NCBI GenBank assembly: GCA_015654635.1
Contig: JAATGP010000064.1
Location: 88,366 to 152,365, forward strand
DNA length: 64,000 bases
Direction of reading: 5' to 3'
Origin: Alphaproteobacteria bacterium
Lineage (GTDB): Bacteria; Pseudomonadota; Alphaproteobacteria; Micropepsales; Micropepsaceae
Shown here in pieces: positions 17,301 to 25,089 of this stretch. The notes beneath the pieces are model-generated. The model worked only from the letters and a program-made list of their open reading frames with translations, was not told the DNA's origin and ran no database searches. Numbering within the stretch: position 1 is the first letter of the stretch; the number at the start of each line of letters is the position of its first letter. The position numbers and the translations under genes were made by a program.

Positions 17301-17453
17301 GAACTCGAGCTGCGCGCTGGTATGGCGAACGTGTTCGACAAAGACCCGCCAATCATCAGCAACCTGATCACCGGCACGGGCACCCCGAACACCTACAACA
17401 GCTACGACGTTCTGGGCCGCAGCGTGTTCGTGTCGCTCACGGCGAAAATGTAA
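14385..17453 (+). CDS. Large TonB-dependent outer-membrane receptor
   Basis: A 1022-residue receptor. Signal peptide to about residue 29 (cleavage after VRA). A TonB-box-like ETIVVTGSRIP follows, then a plug domain (about 45-170) with VDLRGLGPTRTLVLVNGRR and GGASATYGSDAVAGVVNF, then a 22-strand barrel ending in aromatic-rich strands. Energy from TonB-ExbBD drives uptake of a ligand too large or scarce for porins; the ligand is unknown, and no SusD-like or degradation genes are adjacent. The start is GTG at 14385, behind AAGGGGG. Length and plug style match the alphaproteobacterial receptors that often take up glycans. A strong terminator follows. Confidence 0.88.
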   Translation: MSNLKLSVRSSLFLGAATAAALTLSGPVRAAETAETIVVTGSRIPVSSNMSSVSPVQTVTDEQFKLKGATDVVDLLNDMPQTFVSNTSDFTNANNPLSTPGGVTTVDLRGLGPTRTLVLVNGRRLGLGDPNTGNPSAAPDLDQIPTTLVERVEVLTGGASATYGSDAVAGVVNFQMKQDFEGVQVDFQWGADTHDNTNSFARSVEQKALTANTQGPLSLAKDSAFDGQNINASIIIGTNTADGKGNVTGYLSYRNADPVWMQDRDFSACQINIVDGGQANRLAGANCAGSSNSNYVKPVNVVGAPAYSVVGNSLVPSPAPGSSPPASFNSNQYESLSRQDTRFNGGFFSHYDLASFAKPYSEFSFMDDRSYQQIAPGAVFSGANALSTDGSGNWVTNCDNPLLSAQERGVLCTSQGLTGGADTSLDLRRRNIEGGPRYSQYEHEAFRGVVGVKGDFADAWHYDVFGSYYYVTGTQFNGNYMSNARINHALEVVNVGGVPTCKSVLDGSDPACVPYNIWTQGGVTKAQTDYLSTFGTSQGNLFEEILEGDITGDLGAYGAKSPYASDGIAVSFGMTNRKDKMYFQGDVAESSNDLVGFSGATVPVNNAINVTEEYGEVRIPLAQNQPFIQDLSIEAGIRFSSYTNGTHPTTWKSGVQWAPVDDIRFRASYDVAIRAPSILESFTPESVTNTSVVSEDPCAPSDVTHVASATLAQCMRTGVTAAQYGNGGSTNAISQCPSGQCAILQGGNTDLKPEKAKTFSVGFTATPSLVPGLVASVDYYKIDVYNGIGTIPIDVSLSNCLASGDPKFCSNIKRTSSGALYGTTIAGGGYLIGNNLNVAYFNNSGIDFQADYQTSLDDVGLEGFGAVAFHLTGTYSLTAKDQTMPGEPMYDCVGLYGNTCGGPTASWRHNFRINWETPWDVLFAVTWRYIGGTGLDSNTSNPVLTSGTIDRFNAHIGAYSYFDLAATWQMTKELELRAGMANVFDKDPPIISNLITGTGTPNTYNSYDVLGRSVFVSLTAKM

Positions 17454-17473
17454 GTTTAGAGATCGTCTTCTCG

Positions 17474-17505
17474 GCGGCGGGCTTCACAGCCCGCCGCTTT
17501 TTTTT
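17474..17505 (+). terminator. Intrinsic terminator of the TonB receptor gene
   Basis: Perfect 10-bp stem GCGGCGGGCT / AGCCCGCCGC with a four-base loop, followed by eight T residues (17498-17505), 20 bp after the stop codon. Confidence 0.93.
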
Positions 17506-17543
17506 GCTTTACTGGCTGTCGCTTTCGACCGGCCGTTCCTCAC

Positions 17544-17572
17544 AAAAAAACCTCGCACCGGGTGGTGCGAGG
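17544..17572 (-). terminator. Intrinsic terminator of sppA (minus strand)
   Basis: CCTCGCACC / GGTGCGAGG, a 9-bp stem with a four-base loop (17551-17572), is preceded on the plus strand by seven A residues (17544-17550). Read on the minus strand this is a hairpin followed by seven T, 38 bp after the sppA stop. Confidence 0.9.
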
Positions 17573-17609
17573 GGTGCGAAGGCCTCGTTCGTCTGCTGGA
17601 TTGGCCCGC

Positions 17610-19379
17610 CTACTCCGGCAGATTGGTTGCGCGCAATTCGATGGCTGCTCGGGGCGCCAGGCTAACGGCATGGGCAGTGTGGCTAATGACCGGCGAGGTC
17701 ATCAAGGTCTTGAAGTTCTCGATCGCCTCCACATCGTCGCTGCTACCGAACCAATCATGAATCGTCTCAAAGATGCCCTTCTGGCGCGGATAAAGCTCGA
17801 AGGTCACCCGGTCGCCTTGCGGAATGCCCGACAGGCGCTTGGCGAAATCAGCCGCATCCCAGAAGCTGCCGAGCTTGTCGACCAGCCCGCGCTCCGCCGC
17901 ATCGGCGCCCGTCCACACCCGACCGCGCGCGATATCCTGCACCTTGGCGAGCGGCAGTTTGCGGCCATCCGCCACCTTTTGCGTGAAGTCGGCATAAATG
18001 GTGTCAGCCTCGGCGTTCACCGCGGCCCATTGTTCGGGCGTATAGGGCTGCAGCTCCGAATCCATCAGCGCATTCTTGCCGACGCCCACCACCTCGCCCT
18101 TCACACCAATCAGCCCCAGCGTATTGCCGATGGAGACCTTGCCGGTGAGAACACCAATGGAGCCGGTGATGGTGGCAGGATGGGCCACGATCTTGTTGGC
18201 CGAAAGCGAGATGTAATAGCCGCCGGACGCCGCGAGGCCGCCCATGCTGACGACCACCGGTTTGCCTGCGGCTTGCGCCTTCTTCACTGCATCCAAAATC
18301 TGATCGGAGGCGGCGACCGAACCGCCAGGCGAATCCACGCGCAGGATAATGGCTTTGACATCTTTATCGGCTGTGGCCTGACGAATGGCGCGGGCCATGT
18401 CGTCACCAGCGATAACCGATTTGTTGTCGAAGGGACCGGCATTGGCCGAGCCTTCGACGATCTCACCTGCCGCTTCCACCAGCGCGATATGCGGGCCCGA
18501 ACCGTAAGAGGCCGGCCCCTTAGTGCCGAGGAATTGCGACAGCGTCACCGCCTCGCCGCCATCCCCTGCCCGGCCAATGGCTGCGCCCAGGGCATCATCA
18601 TCAAAGCCGATGCGGTCAACCAATTTCTTGGCGACGGCTTGTTCGGTGAATTGCGGGCTGGCTTCGAAGGCCGCGACCAAAGCCTGATGGCTCAGCTTGC
18701 GCTCCTTGGCGGCCTCCTCCACTGCGGCGTCATAGGTCGAGTTCATCAGCTTTTCGAGCTGTTCGCGGTCGGGTTTGCTCATGCCGGATTCCATGAACAT
18801 GTCGGCGGCGCTTTTGTATTCGGCGCGCTTGGCGATCTGCGGCTCGGCTTTGATCTTGTCGAGCAAGCCGCGCAGGAAGATTTCCCCGCCACCAACGCCC
18901 GAAGCCGCGAAGGTCGATTTGGGCTGCATCCAAATCTGATCGGCGGCGGCAGCGGCGACGTAATCGCCAAGCCCCGAACCATCGAAACCCTGGGCGTGAG
19001 CGATAACGAATTTGCCCGAGGCGCGGAATTTGCGGAAAGCCGCACCCAGCTCTTCGGCTTCGGCGACGGAAACACTGCCGGTTCCCAGACGGACAAATAC
19101 GCCTTTGACGCGGCTGTCGCGCTCGGCGGCATCAAGCCCAAGGACGACATCCATAACCGTGAGCGGACGGCCGCCTAGGCTGAATTTGGTGGTCGAGGAA
19201 TCTTCCATGTTATGGCGCAGATCGATGGCCAGGACCATGGCCTTCGGCAGACGATCCCCGCGCGCCATGGCAATCAGCGCCAGCACAATCACCAAGAGAA
19301 GGATGGCGAGAACAAATTTGATAATGCCGTTCAGCGTGCCGCCAACAATCGAGCCGGCCCAACGCAAAAATGCGACCAT
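17610..19379 (-). CDS. sppA: Signal peptide peptidase SppA, 67-kDa type
   Basis: Membrane-anchored serine protease that degrades cleaved signal peptides. The 589-residue long form has an N-terminal membrane helix (about residues 14-36) and two tandem SppA domains. The C-terminal domain carries the nucleophile region SMGGLAASGGYYISLSANKI. The length equals that of E. coli SppA, which combines Lys from the first repeat with Ser from the second. It stands alone on the minus strand between two intergenic regions and has its own terminator at 17544-17572. Confidence 0.93.
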   Translation of the reverse strand: MVAFLRWAGSIVGGTLNGIIKFVLAILLLVIVLALIAMARGDRLPKAMVLAIDLRHNMEDSSTTKFSLGGRPLTVMDVVLGLDAAERDSRVKGVFVRLGTGSVSVAEAEELGAAFRKFRASGKFVIAHAQGFDGSGLGDYVAAAAADQIWMQPKSTFAASGVGGGEIFLRGLLDKIKAEPQIAKRAEYKSAADMFMESGMSKPDREQLEKLMNSTYDAAVEEAAKERKLSHQALVAAFEASPQFTEQAVAKKLVDRIGFDDDALGAAIGRAGDGGEAVTLSQFLGTKGPASYGSGPHIALVEAAGEIVEGSANAGPFDNKSVIAGDDMARAIRQATADKDVKAIILRVDSPGGSVAASDQILDAVKKAQAAGKPVVVSMGGLAASGGYYISLSANKIVAHPATITGSIGVLTGKVSIGNTLGLIGVKGEVVGVGKNALMDSELQPYTPEQWAAVNAEADTIYADFTQKVADGRKLPLAKVQDIARGRVWTGADAAERGLVDKLGSFWDAADFAKRLSGIPQGDRVTFELYPRQKGIFETIHDWFGSSDDVEAIENFKTLMTSPVISHTAHAVSLAPRAAIELRATNLPE

Positions 19380-19721
19380 GGAAAGTCTTCCTCACAACGG
19401 ACGGCCCAAACAGCCGCCTTAGCCCCGACTATATAGTAACGCAATAGTAACGCAGAGATCGTTCCGGCAGGTGTCCCCGCCGCATCAGGTGCGGAATATT
19501 GCATACCGGACATAAAGAATTTACGATGAAGACGGGCAAAGGGCGGGATTTTGGGGGGCCTTGGTGAGAGCAGGCGCGGTTTTTTGCTATCAGGGCGAAT
19601 TTCCCATTTTTCGAGGTTCAATTCGCCATTTTCTGAGTTAAGAGACTGTTTTGACGCGATATTCGAAGGAAAATTAACCTTCTCAGAAGGGCGCTAGATA
19701 GGGCCAAGCGAGCCAGATCAC

Positions 19722-19735
19722 GCAAGACAATTGTT
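19722..19735. repeat. 14-nt element, copy 1
   Basis: GCAAGACAATTGTT with a CAATTG palindrome. A second copy with one substitution starts exactly 100 bp downstream. Confidence 0.4.
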
Positions 19736-19821
19736 ATAGAGGCAGACAGAGGTAGGAGAGGGGGTGTCGTTCACCGTCCTTGCGCCCGCGCCTTCTATGC
19801 GCCCACGCATAGTGCGCTTCG

Positions 19822-19835
19822 GCAAGATAATTGTT
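19822..19835. repeat. 14-nt element, copy 2, overlapping a hairpin arm
   Basis: GCAAGATAATTGTT, 13 of 14 identical to copy 1. It overlaps TTGTTTTGC (19831-19839), which is complementary to GCAAAACAA (19901-19909). Confidence 0.4.
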
Positions 19836-20146
19836 TTGCAAAAAAGTTTTGGGCATGGAGTGGGCATGCTCTGCTCCACGCCTGCCTTGGCTTTTGCAAG
19901 GCAAAACAACGGTCATAGACGCTCCCTATGCACTATCGCTTAGATGAGGGAAGCGCGCGAAGGAAATTCAAGCGGCTGCGTGCAGATGGGGGCGCGGAGG
20001 CTCCAAGATATTTGTTGTCATCTGGAACGAGCAACGCGCTCGTCGGTTTTCCTTCGCCACGGCTTGTGCCTAGCCAGCCCTTTTTCGCCGTGGTACGGTT
20101 GCGCTGTATGGGTCGTACGACATTGACGGGTAAGGAAAAGTATCGA

Positions 20147-21061
20147 ATGGCGGCCGCCACGATTGAGTTTACTGTACACAATCGCAAAGACATGCTGATC
20201 GAGGCGATCCGTCTCGCCAAGCTGCAAACCGTGCCGGTCGAAATCATCGTTATGGATGACGCCTCGACGGACGGAGTCGAGCAGGCTTTAGCAGAAGCGC
20301 ATCCGGACGTGAAGTATGAGCGTTCGGAAGTATCTCGCGGGCTGTGCTACCAGCGTAATCGGGGGATTGAGCTGGCGACCTCGGAAGTCGTCTTTCCTCT
20401 GGATGACGATTCCTTTCTGGTATCGCCTTACACGGTCGAACAGACCCTGACGCAATTCGCAGACCCGAGCGTCAACGTCGTCGCGGTGCCTTTCAAAAAC
20501 ATCCTGCAGAATGACCGTACGATTCAGATGCGTTCGGGCCAAGAGCGCGAGGCCATTGCGGCCTTTATCGGCTGCGCCCATGCCGTCCGCCGCGAACCTT
20601 TTATGCGGATCGGTGGTTTCGCCGAAGAATACGTTTTTCTCGGTGAGGAGGGCGACGCCTCCATTCGTCTGCTCGACGCGGGGATGGTAGTCGAGCGCGG
20701 AACAGCCGATCCGATCCACCACATGCAACCGGCGGACCGCCGCTCCAATTTCGCGGATTATTACGGGCGCCGCAACGACGTGCTCTTCTACTATTTGCGG
20801 GCGCCTTCCGGCACCCTCCCGCTCCGGATCATCGGCACAGTGATTAAAGGGTTGAAGCACGGGTATCGCCACCAGTGCTTGAAGGCCACCATTCTTGGAT
20901 TGTGGGATGGCTTCAAGTTGATCGCCTCTGGCCGCGTGAAACGCACACCGGTCAAGCCGAGTACCTTCAAGACCTTCATGCACATGAAACTGCGTGGCGC
21001 ACTGCCCCTCGAGCAGGCCCGAAGTATGGCTGGGCAAAGTGATACCCGGCTGAGACGGTAG
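20147..21061 (+). CDS. Family 2 glycosyltransferase
   Basis: A 304-residue cytosolic GT-A glycosyltransferase. The N-terminus ATIEFTVHNRKDMLIEAI resembles the family start. MDDASTDG and the metal-binding FPLDDDSF motif (the DXD position) follow, then a variable acceptor region with EEGDASIRLLDAG. GT2 enzymes transfer sugars from nucleotide donors to polysaccharide, lipid or protein acceptors; donor and acceptor are unknown here. I chose the ATG at 20147, behind TAAGGAAAAG; the frame extends upstream to 19928, but that part looks non-coding. It stands alone, not in a polysaccharide cluster. Confidence 0.83.
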   Translation: MAAATIEFTVHNRKDMLIEAIRLAKLQTVPVEIIVMDDASTDGVEQALAEAHPDVKYERSEVSRGLCYQRNRGIELATSEVVFPLDDDSFLVSPYTVEQTLTQFADPSVNVVAVPFKNILQNDRTIQMRSGQEREAIAAFIGCAHAVRREPFMRIGGFAEEYVFLGEEGDASIRLLDAGMVVERGTADPIHHMQPADRRSNFADYYGRRNDVLFYYLRAPSGTLPLRIIGTVIKGLKHGYRHQCLKATILGLWDGFKLIASGRVKRTPVKPSTFKTFMHMKLRGALPLEQARSMAGQSDTRLRR

Positions 21062-21075
21062 AGCGACATACCCCC

Positions 21076-21906
<831 letters not shown>

Positions 21907-22063
21907 TTAGCGCAGGGCGCGCCCCTGCCTGGAGGCTCGGAAACTACGCAGACCGCGCCGGCCCATGAGTATATGATGAAGCTGCCGCAACGAGGTTTCG
22001 GTGCTTAGAGTCCGTCGGAACAATGCTTGGCTTGACGCATTTTTTCTTCTGGAGGGACCCACC

Positions 22064-22471
22064 ATGCCGACCCTGACCATTACGCCCGATAGCGCTTTTG
22101 CGATCCTGCTCAAAGCGCGCGAATTCGATGTCAAAGTGGCCGAAAGCGATCCCGACAGCGGTTCCAATCCCAGCGATGACGACAGTGTGGATGCATTGGA
22201 GTTTACCAAAGGCGATGAGACCTTACGCGAGCTTTTGTCCGCTATCCGCGACCTCAATGACGATGAGATGCTGGATCTGGTAACGCTGATCCTGATCGGG
22301 CGCGGCGATTACACACTCGACGAATGGCATACGGCAAGACAAGCGGCGGCGGAGATCGGTCGAGCAAAGGTGCCGCGCTTTGTCATCGATATCCCGCTGG
22401 TCAGCGATTATCTCGAGGAAGGCCTATCCCTCTTCGATCTGACGCTGGAAGATTACCTCGACGACCATTAA
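22064..22471 (+). CDS. DUF3775-type small acidic protein
   Basis: A 135-residue acidic protein starting PTLTITPDSAFAILLKAREFDVKV. The middle LRELLSAIRDLNDDEMLDLVTLILIGRGDY and the ending VSDYLEEGLSLFDLTLEDYL match my recollection of the uncharacterised DUF3775 family. I chose the ATG at 22064 because GGAGGG lies 10 bp upstream; the longer frame from 22001 lacks family similarity. It precedes the oleate hydratase gene by 68 bp on the same strand. Function unknown. Confidence 0.75.
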   Translation: MPTLTITPDSAFAILLKAREFDVKVAESDPDSGSNPSDDDSVDALEFTKGDETLRELLSAIRDLNDDEMLDLVTLILIGRGDYTLDEWHTARQAAAEIGRAKVPRFVIDIPLVSDYLEEGLSLFDLTLEDYLDDH

Positions 22472-22539
22472 GGCTCGGCCACGCATTTCATTCCACGTAT
22501 TTTGCAAAAAACATTCTTTCCACCTAAGGCCCATTAAAT

Positions 22540-24111
22540 ATGCCCAAGTATTATTTTGTCGGCAGCGGCATCGCCTCACTGGCGGGCGCCGTGTTCCTTA
22601 TTCGCGATGGTGGGATTTCCGGCAAGGATATCGTCATCTTCGAGGAGAGCCACGCCTTCGGCGGGGCGTTTGACGCGCACGGCGATGCCGAGCATGGTTA
22701 TTTCATGAGCGGCAGCCGCATGTTCGAGGCGATGTACCGATGCACCTTCGACCTTTTGGCGTCGATTCCGTCGCTCAGCAATCCCAACATCTCGATCAAG
22801 GAAGAGACCGATCAGGCCAATGCCCGATGGCCGTGGCACAATAAGGTGCGGCTGGTCGACCGCGACGGCAACGTTCCTAATTTCCATGCGATGGGGTTCA
22901 ACGAACGTGACCGGCTGGCCCTCATCACCATCATGGCTGAGCCTGAAAGCTTTCTCGATGGCAAGCGCATCAGCGACTGTTTTGGCGAGCATTTCTTTCA
23001 GACCAATTTCTGGTTCGAATGGTGCACGCTGTTCGCTTTCGAGCGCTGGCATAGCGCTATCGAGTTCAAGCGCTATCTGCAGCGCTTCATCCACCATTTT
23101 TCCACGATCGATACGCAGGAAGGCATCTACCGTAGCCTCTACAACCAGTATGACAGTTTCGCGGTGCCGCTGGTCCAGTGGCTGAAAGATCGCGAAGTCG
23201 ACTTCCGTTTTCGCACCCGCGTCGATGACCTCGACTTCCAATCCGGCGGTGACGCCATCACCGTCACCGGGCTCGACATCAGCAACGAGGGTGTCGCGGA
23301 ACACATTGACGTTGGTGCGACCGATCTTGTCTTTGTGACCAATGGTTCGATGACGGCGGGCAAGGTGTTTGGTGCAATGACCACGGCGCCCGTAATCAAC
23401 CGCAAAGCCATCTCCGGCGCTTGGCGCTTGTGGGAAAAGCTGGCGGAAGGCCGCCCGCAGTTTGGTAATCCCGCCGCCTTCAATAGCGTGATCGCGGAAT
23501 CCTCTTGGATTTCCTATACCGTAACGGTCAAGGAGCCGCTGTTCCTTACGCTGATGGAGAAATTCAGCGGCAGTCCGGCCGGCACCGGCGGGCTGATCAC
23601 CTTCAAGGATTCAAATTGGCTGATCACCATTTCGATCTACCACCAGCCCTTCTTTCCCGACCAGCCTGAGAGCGTCTCGGTATGGTGGGGCTATGGCCTC
23701 TTCCATGACCGCCCCGGCAACTACGTCAAGAAGCCGATGGCGGAGTGTACCGGTGGCGAGATTCTCGAAGAGGTGCTTGGGCATTTGCATTTCGCAGAGG
23801 CGGACAAAACCGCCATCATGGCCGCCTCCAACTGCATCCCTTGCACCATGCCCTATATCACCAGCCAATTCATGGTGCGGACAGCGAATGACCGGCCGAA
23901 AGTGATCCCCAAGGGCTCCACCAATCTCGCTTTCCTGGGGCAATATGTCGAGCAACCCGATGATGTTGTCTTTACCGTTGAGTATTCCGTGCGCAGTGCG
24001 ATGACCGCGGTTTACACGCTGCTCAAGCTCGATAAGAAGCCGCCCGCGGTTTATAAGGGTTTGCATAGTCCGCAAGTGATCGTCGACGCCATCCGCACCA
24101 TGCACCGCTAG
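22540..24111 (+). CDS. ohyA: Oleate hydratase (myosin-cross-reactive antigen family)
   Basis: A 523-residue FAD enzyme that adds water to cis-9 double bonds of free fatty acids, giving 10-hydroxystearate; often a detoxification of host or plant fatty acids. It starts with the dinucleotide fold YYFVGSGIASLAGAVFLI and shows GGAFDAHG, GSRMFEAMYRCT and the C-terminal QYVEQPDDVVFTVEYSVRSA typical of the family. Length is close to the shorter bacterial members (about 520-590). Action on cytosolic or membrane-derived fatty acids is known for the family. It converges on the FAH hydrolase with a 3-bp gap. Confidence 0.93.
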   Translation: MPKYYFVGSGIASLAGAVFLIRDGGISGKDIVIFEESHAFGGAFDAHGDAEHGYFMSGSRMFEAMYRCTFDLLASIPSLSNPNISIKEETDQANARWPWHNKVRLVDRDGNVPNFHAMGFNERDRLALITIMAEPESFLDGKRISDCFGEHFFQTNFWFEWCTLFAFERWHSAIEFKRYLQRFIHHFSTIDTQEGIYRSLYNQYDSFAVPLVQWLKDREVDFRFRTRVDDLDFQSGGDAITVTGLDISNEGVAEHIDVGATDLVFVTNGSMTAGKVFGAMTTAPVINRKAISGAWRLWEKLAEGRPQFGNPAAFNSVIAESSWISYTVTVKEPLFLTLMEKFSGSPAGTGGLITFKDSNWLITISIYHQPFFPDQPESVSVWWGYGLFHDRPGNYVKKPMAECTGGEILEEVLGHLHFAEADKTAIMAASNCIPCTMPYITSQFMVRTANDRPKVIPKGSTNLAFLGQYVEQPDDVVFTVEYSVRSAMTAVYTLLKLDKKPPAVYKGLHSPQVIVDAIRTMHR

Positions 24112-24114
24112 CCG

Positions 24115-24948
24115 CTATTCTTCCGCCCGGCAGACCGCTTCCAATACGCCGAGGCGGTCCACTTCAACGCGAACCACGTCGCCCTCTTTCAGGTAACGTG
24201 GCGGTTTCATCGTCATGCCGACACCGCCGGGCGTGCCGGTGTAGATAAGGTCACCGGGTTCCAGGGTCATGACCTGGCTGATATGCGCGATCTGATCCCA
24301 GACGTTGAAGACCAGATTGCTGGTGTCAGAATCCTGACGCGGCTCGCCATTGACGAAAGCGCGCACGCCAAGGCCGTGAGGATCGCCGATCTCGTCAGCG
24401 GTGGTGATCCAGGGACCGAAAGGGGCATGGGTGTCGAAGGATTTTCCCAGCATCCATTGGCTGGTTGCCATCTGCCAGTCGCGGGCGCTGACATCGTTGC
24501 CGGCGCAATAGCCGAAGACATGTGCTGGCGCGTCTTGCTTGCTGATGTTGCGCCCGCCTTTGCCGATCACCACGACCAGCTCGGCTTCGTAATCGACTTC
24601 ACTCGCCACTTTGGGCAGAATGATGGGATCATAAGGGCCATTGGCGGCGGTTGGCTGCTTGCAGAACCAAATTTGACGCTGCGGCAATTCTCCGCCCATC
24701 TCCTGAATGTGATCGGCATAGTTGAGGCCAATGGCGAGGATTTTTCCCGGGCGCGGAACCGGCGGCAAGAGATGCGCGTCTTTCAGGGGCACGGGCGCGG
24801 CTTGGCTGCCGCGAACTTCCGATTCCCATTTCGGCCAACCGATTATCAGATCAATCATGGAGCCAAAAGGCAGCGGCAAAGGGATAATCTGGTCGCTTTC
24901 GACGCGGCCGATCGCCGCTTGTCCATCGGTGGCAAAGGTTACGAGTTT
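24115..24948 (-). CDS. Fumarylacetoacetate hydrolase (FAH) family protein
   Basis: A 277-residue FAH-fold enzyme. It shows LAIGLNYADHIQEMG, the metal-ligand strand SEVDYEAELVVVIGKGGRNI, GYCAGNDVSARDWQ and the C-terminal GDLIYTGTPGGVG. Members cleave or decarboxylate acylpyruvates, oxaloacetate or homoprotocatechuate products; the sequence alone does not separate these. I chose the ATG at 24948 behind AAAGG; the frame can extend to 24990. Divergent from the tal-pgi operon. Confidence 0.87.
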   Translation of the reverse strand, partial: KLVTFATDGQAAIGRVESDQIIPLPLPFGSMIDLIIGWPKWESEVRGSQAAPVPLKDAHLLPPVPRPGKILAIGLNYADHIQEMGGELPQRQIWFCKQPTAANGPYDPIILPKVASEVDYEAELVVVIGKGGRNISKQDAPAHVFGYCAGNDVSARDWQMATSQWMLGKSFDTHAPFGPWITTADEIGDPHGLGVRAFVNGEPRQDSDTSNLVFNVWDQIAHISQVMTLEPGDLIYTGTPGGVGMTMKPPRYLKEGDVVRVEVDRLGVLEAVCRAEE

Positions 24949-25089
24949 CATTCTTCGGCCTACCTTTAAATCCGCTGTCTTGAGGTCCATATAAGACAGA
25001 GTTAGACGACTATCCCATTACAAGTCTGATTTAGACAGAGCCCGGCATTCCCGTTCTGTTCTTCCCGTGTTTCTCGTTCGGAGCAAGCA

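Larger units (their letters stand above)
19380..20146. other. 767-bp intergenic region with spaced repeats
   Basis: Lies between the divergent sppA and glycosyltransferase genes. It contains the tandem TAGTAACGCA-type repeat near 19434-19455 close to the sppA start, two copies of GCAAGAyAATTGTT exactly 100 bp apart (19722, 19822), and a 9-bp inverted repeat (19831-19839 / 19901-19909). Frames in 19928-20146 are open but look non-coding (Arg/Ser/Pro-rich without family similarity). No RNA gene recognised. Confidence 0.5.

Noticed and set aside
17562..19178. 538-residue plus-strand open frame opposite sppA
   Set aside because: It shadows sppA, which has unmistakable motifs; the frame shows no family and no ribosome-binding site.
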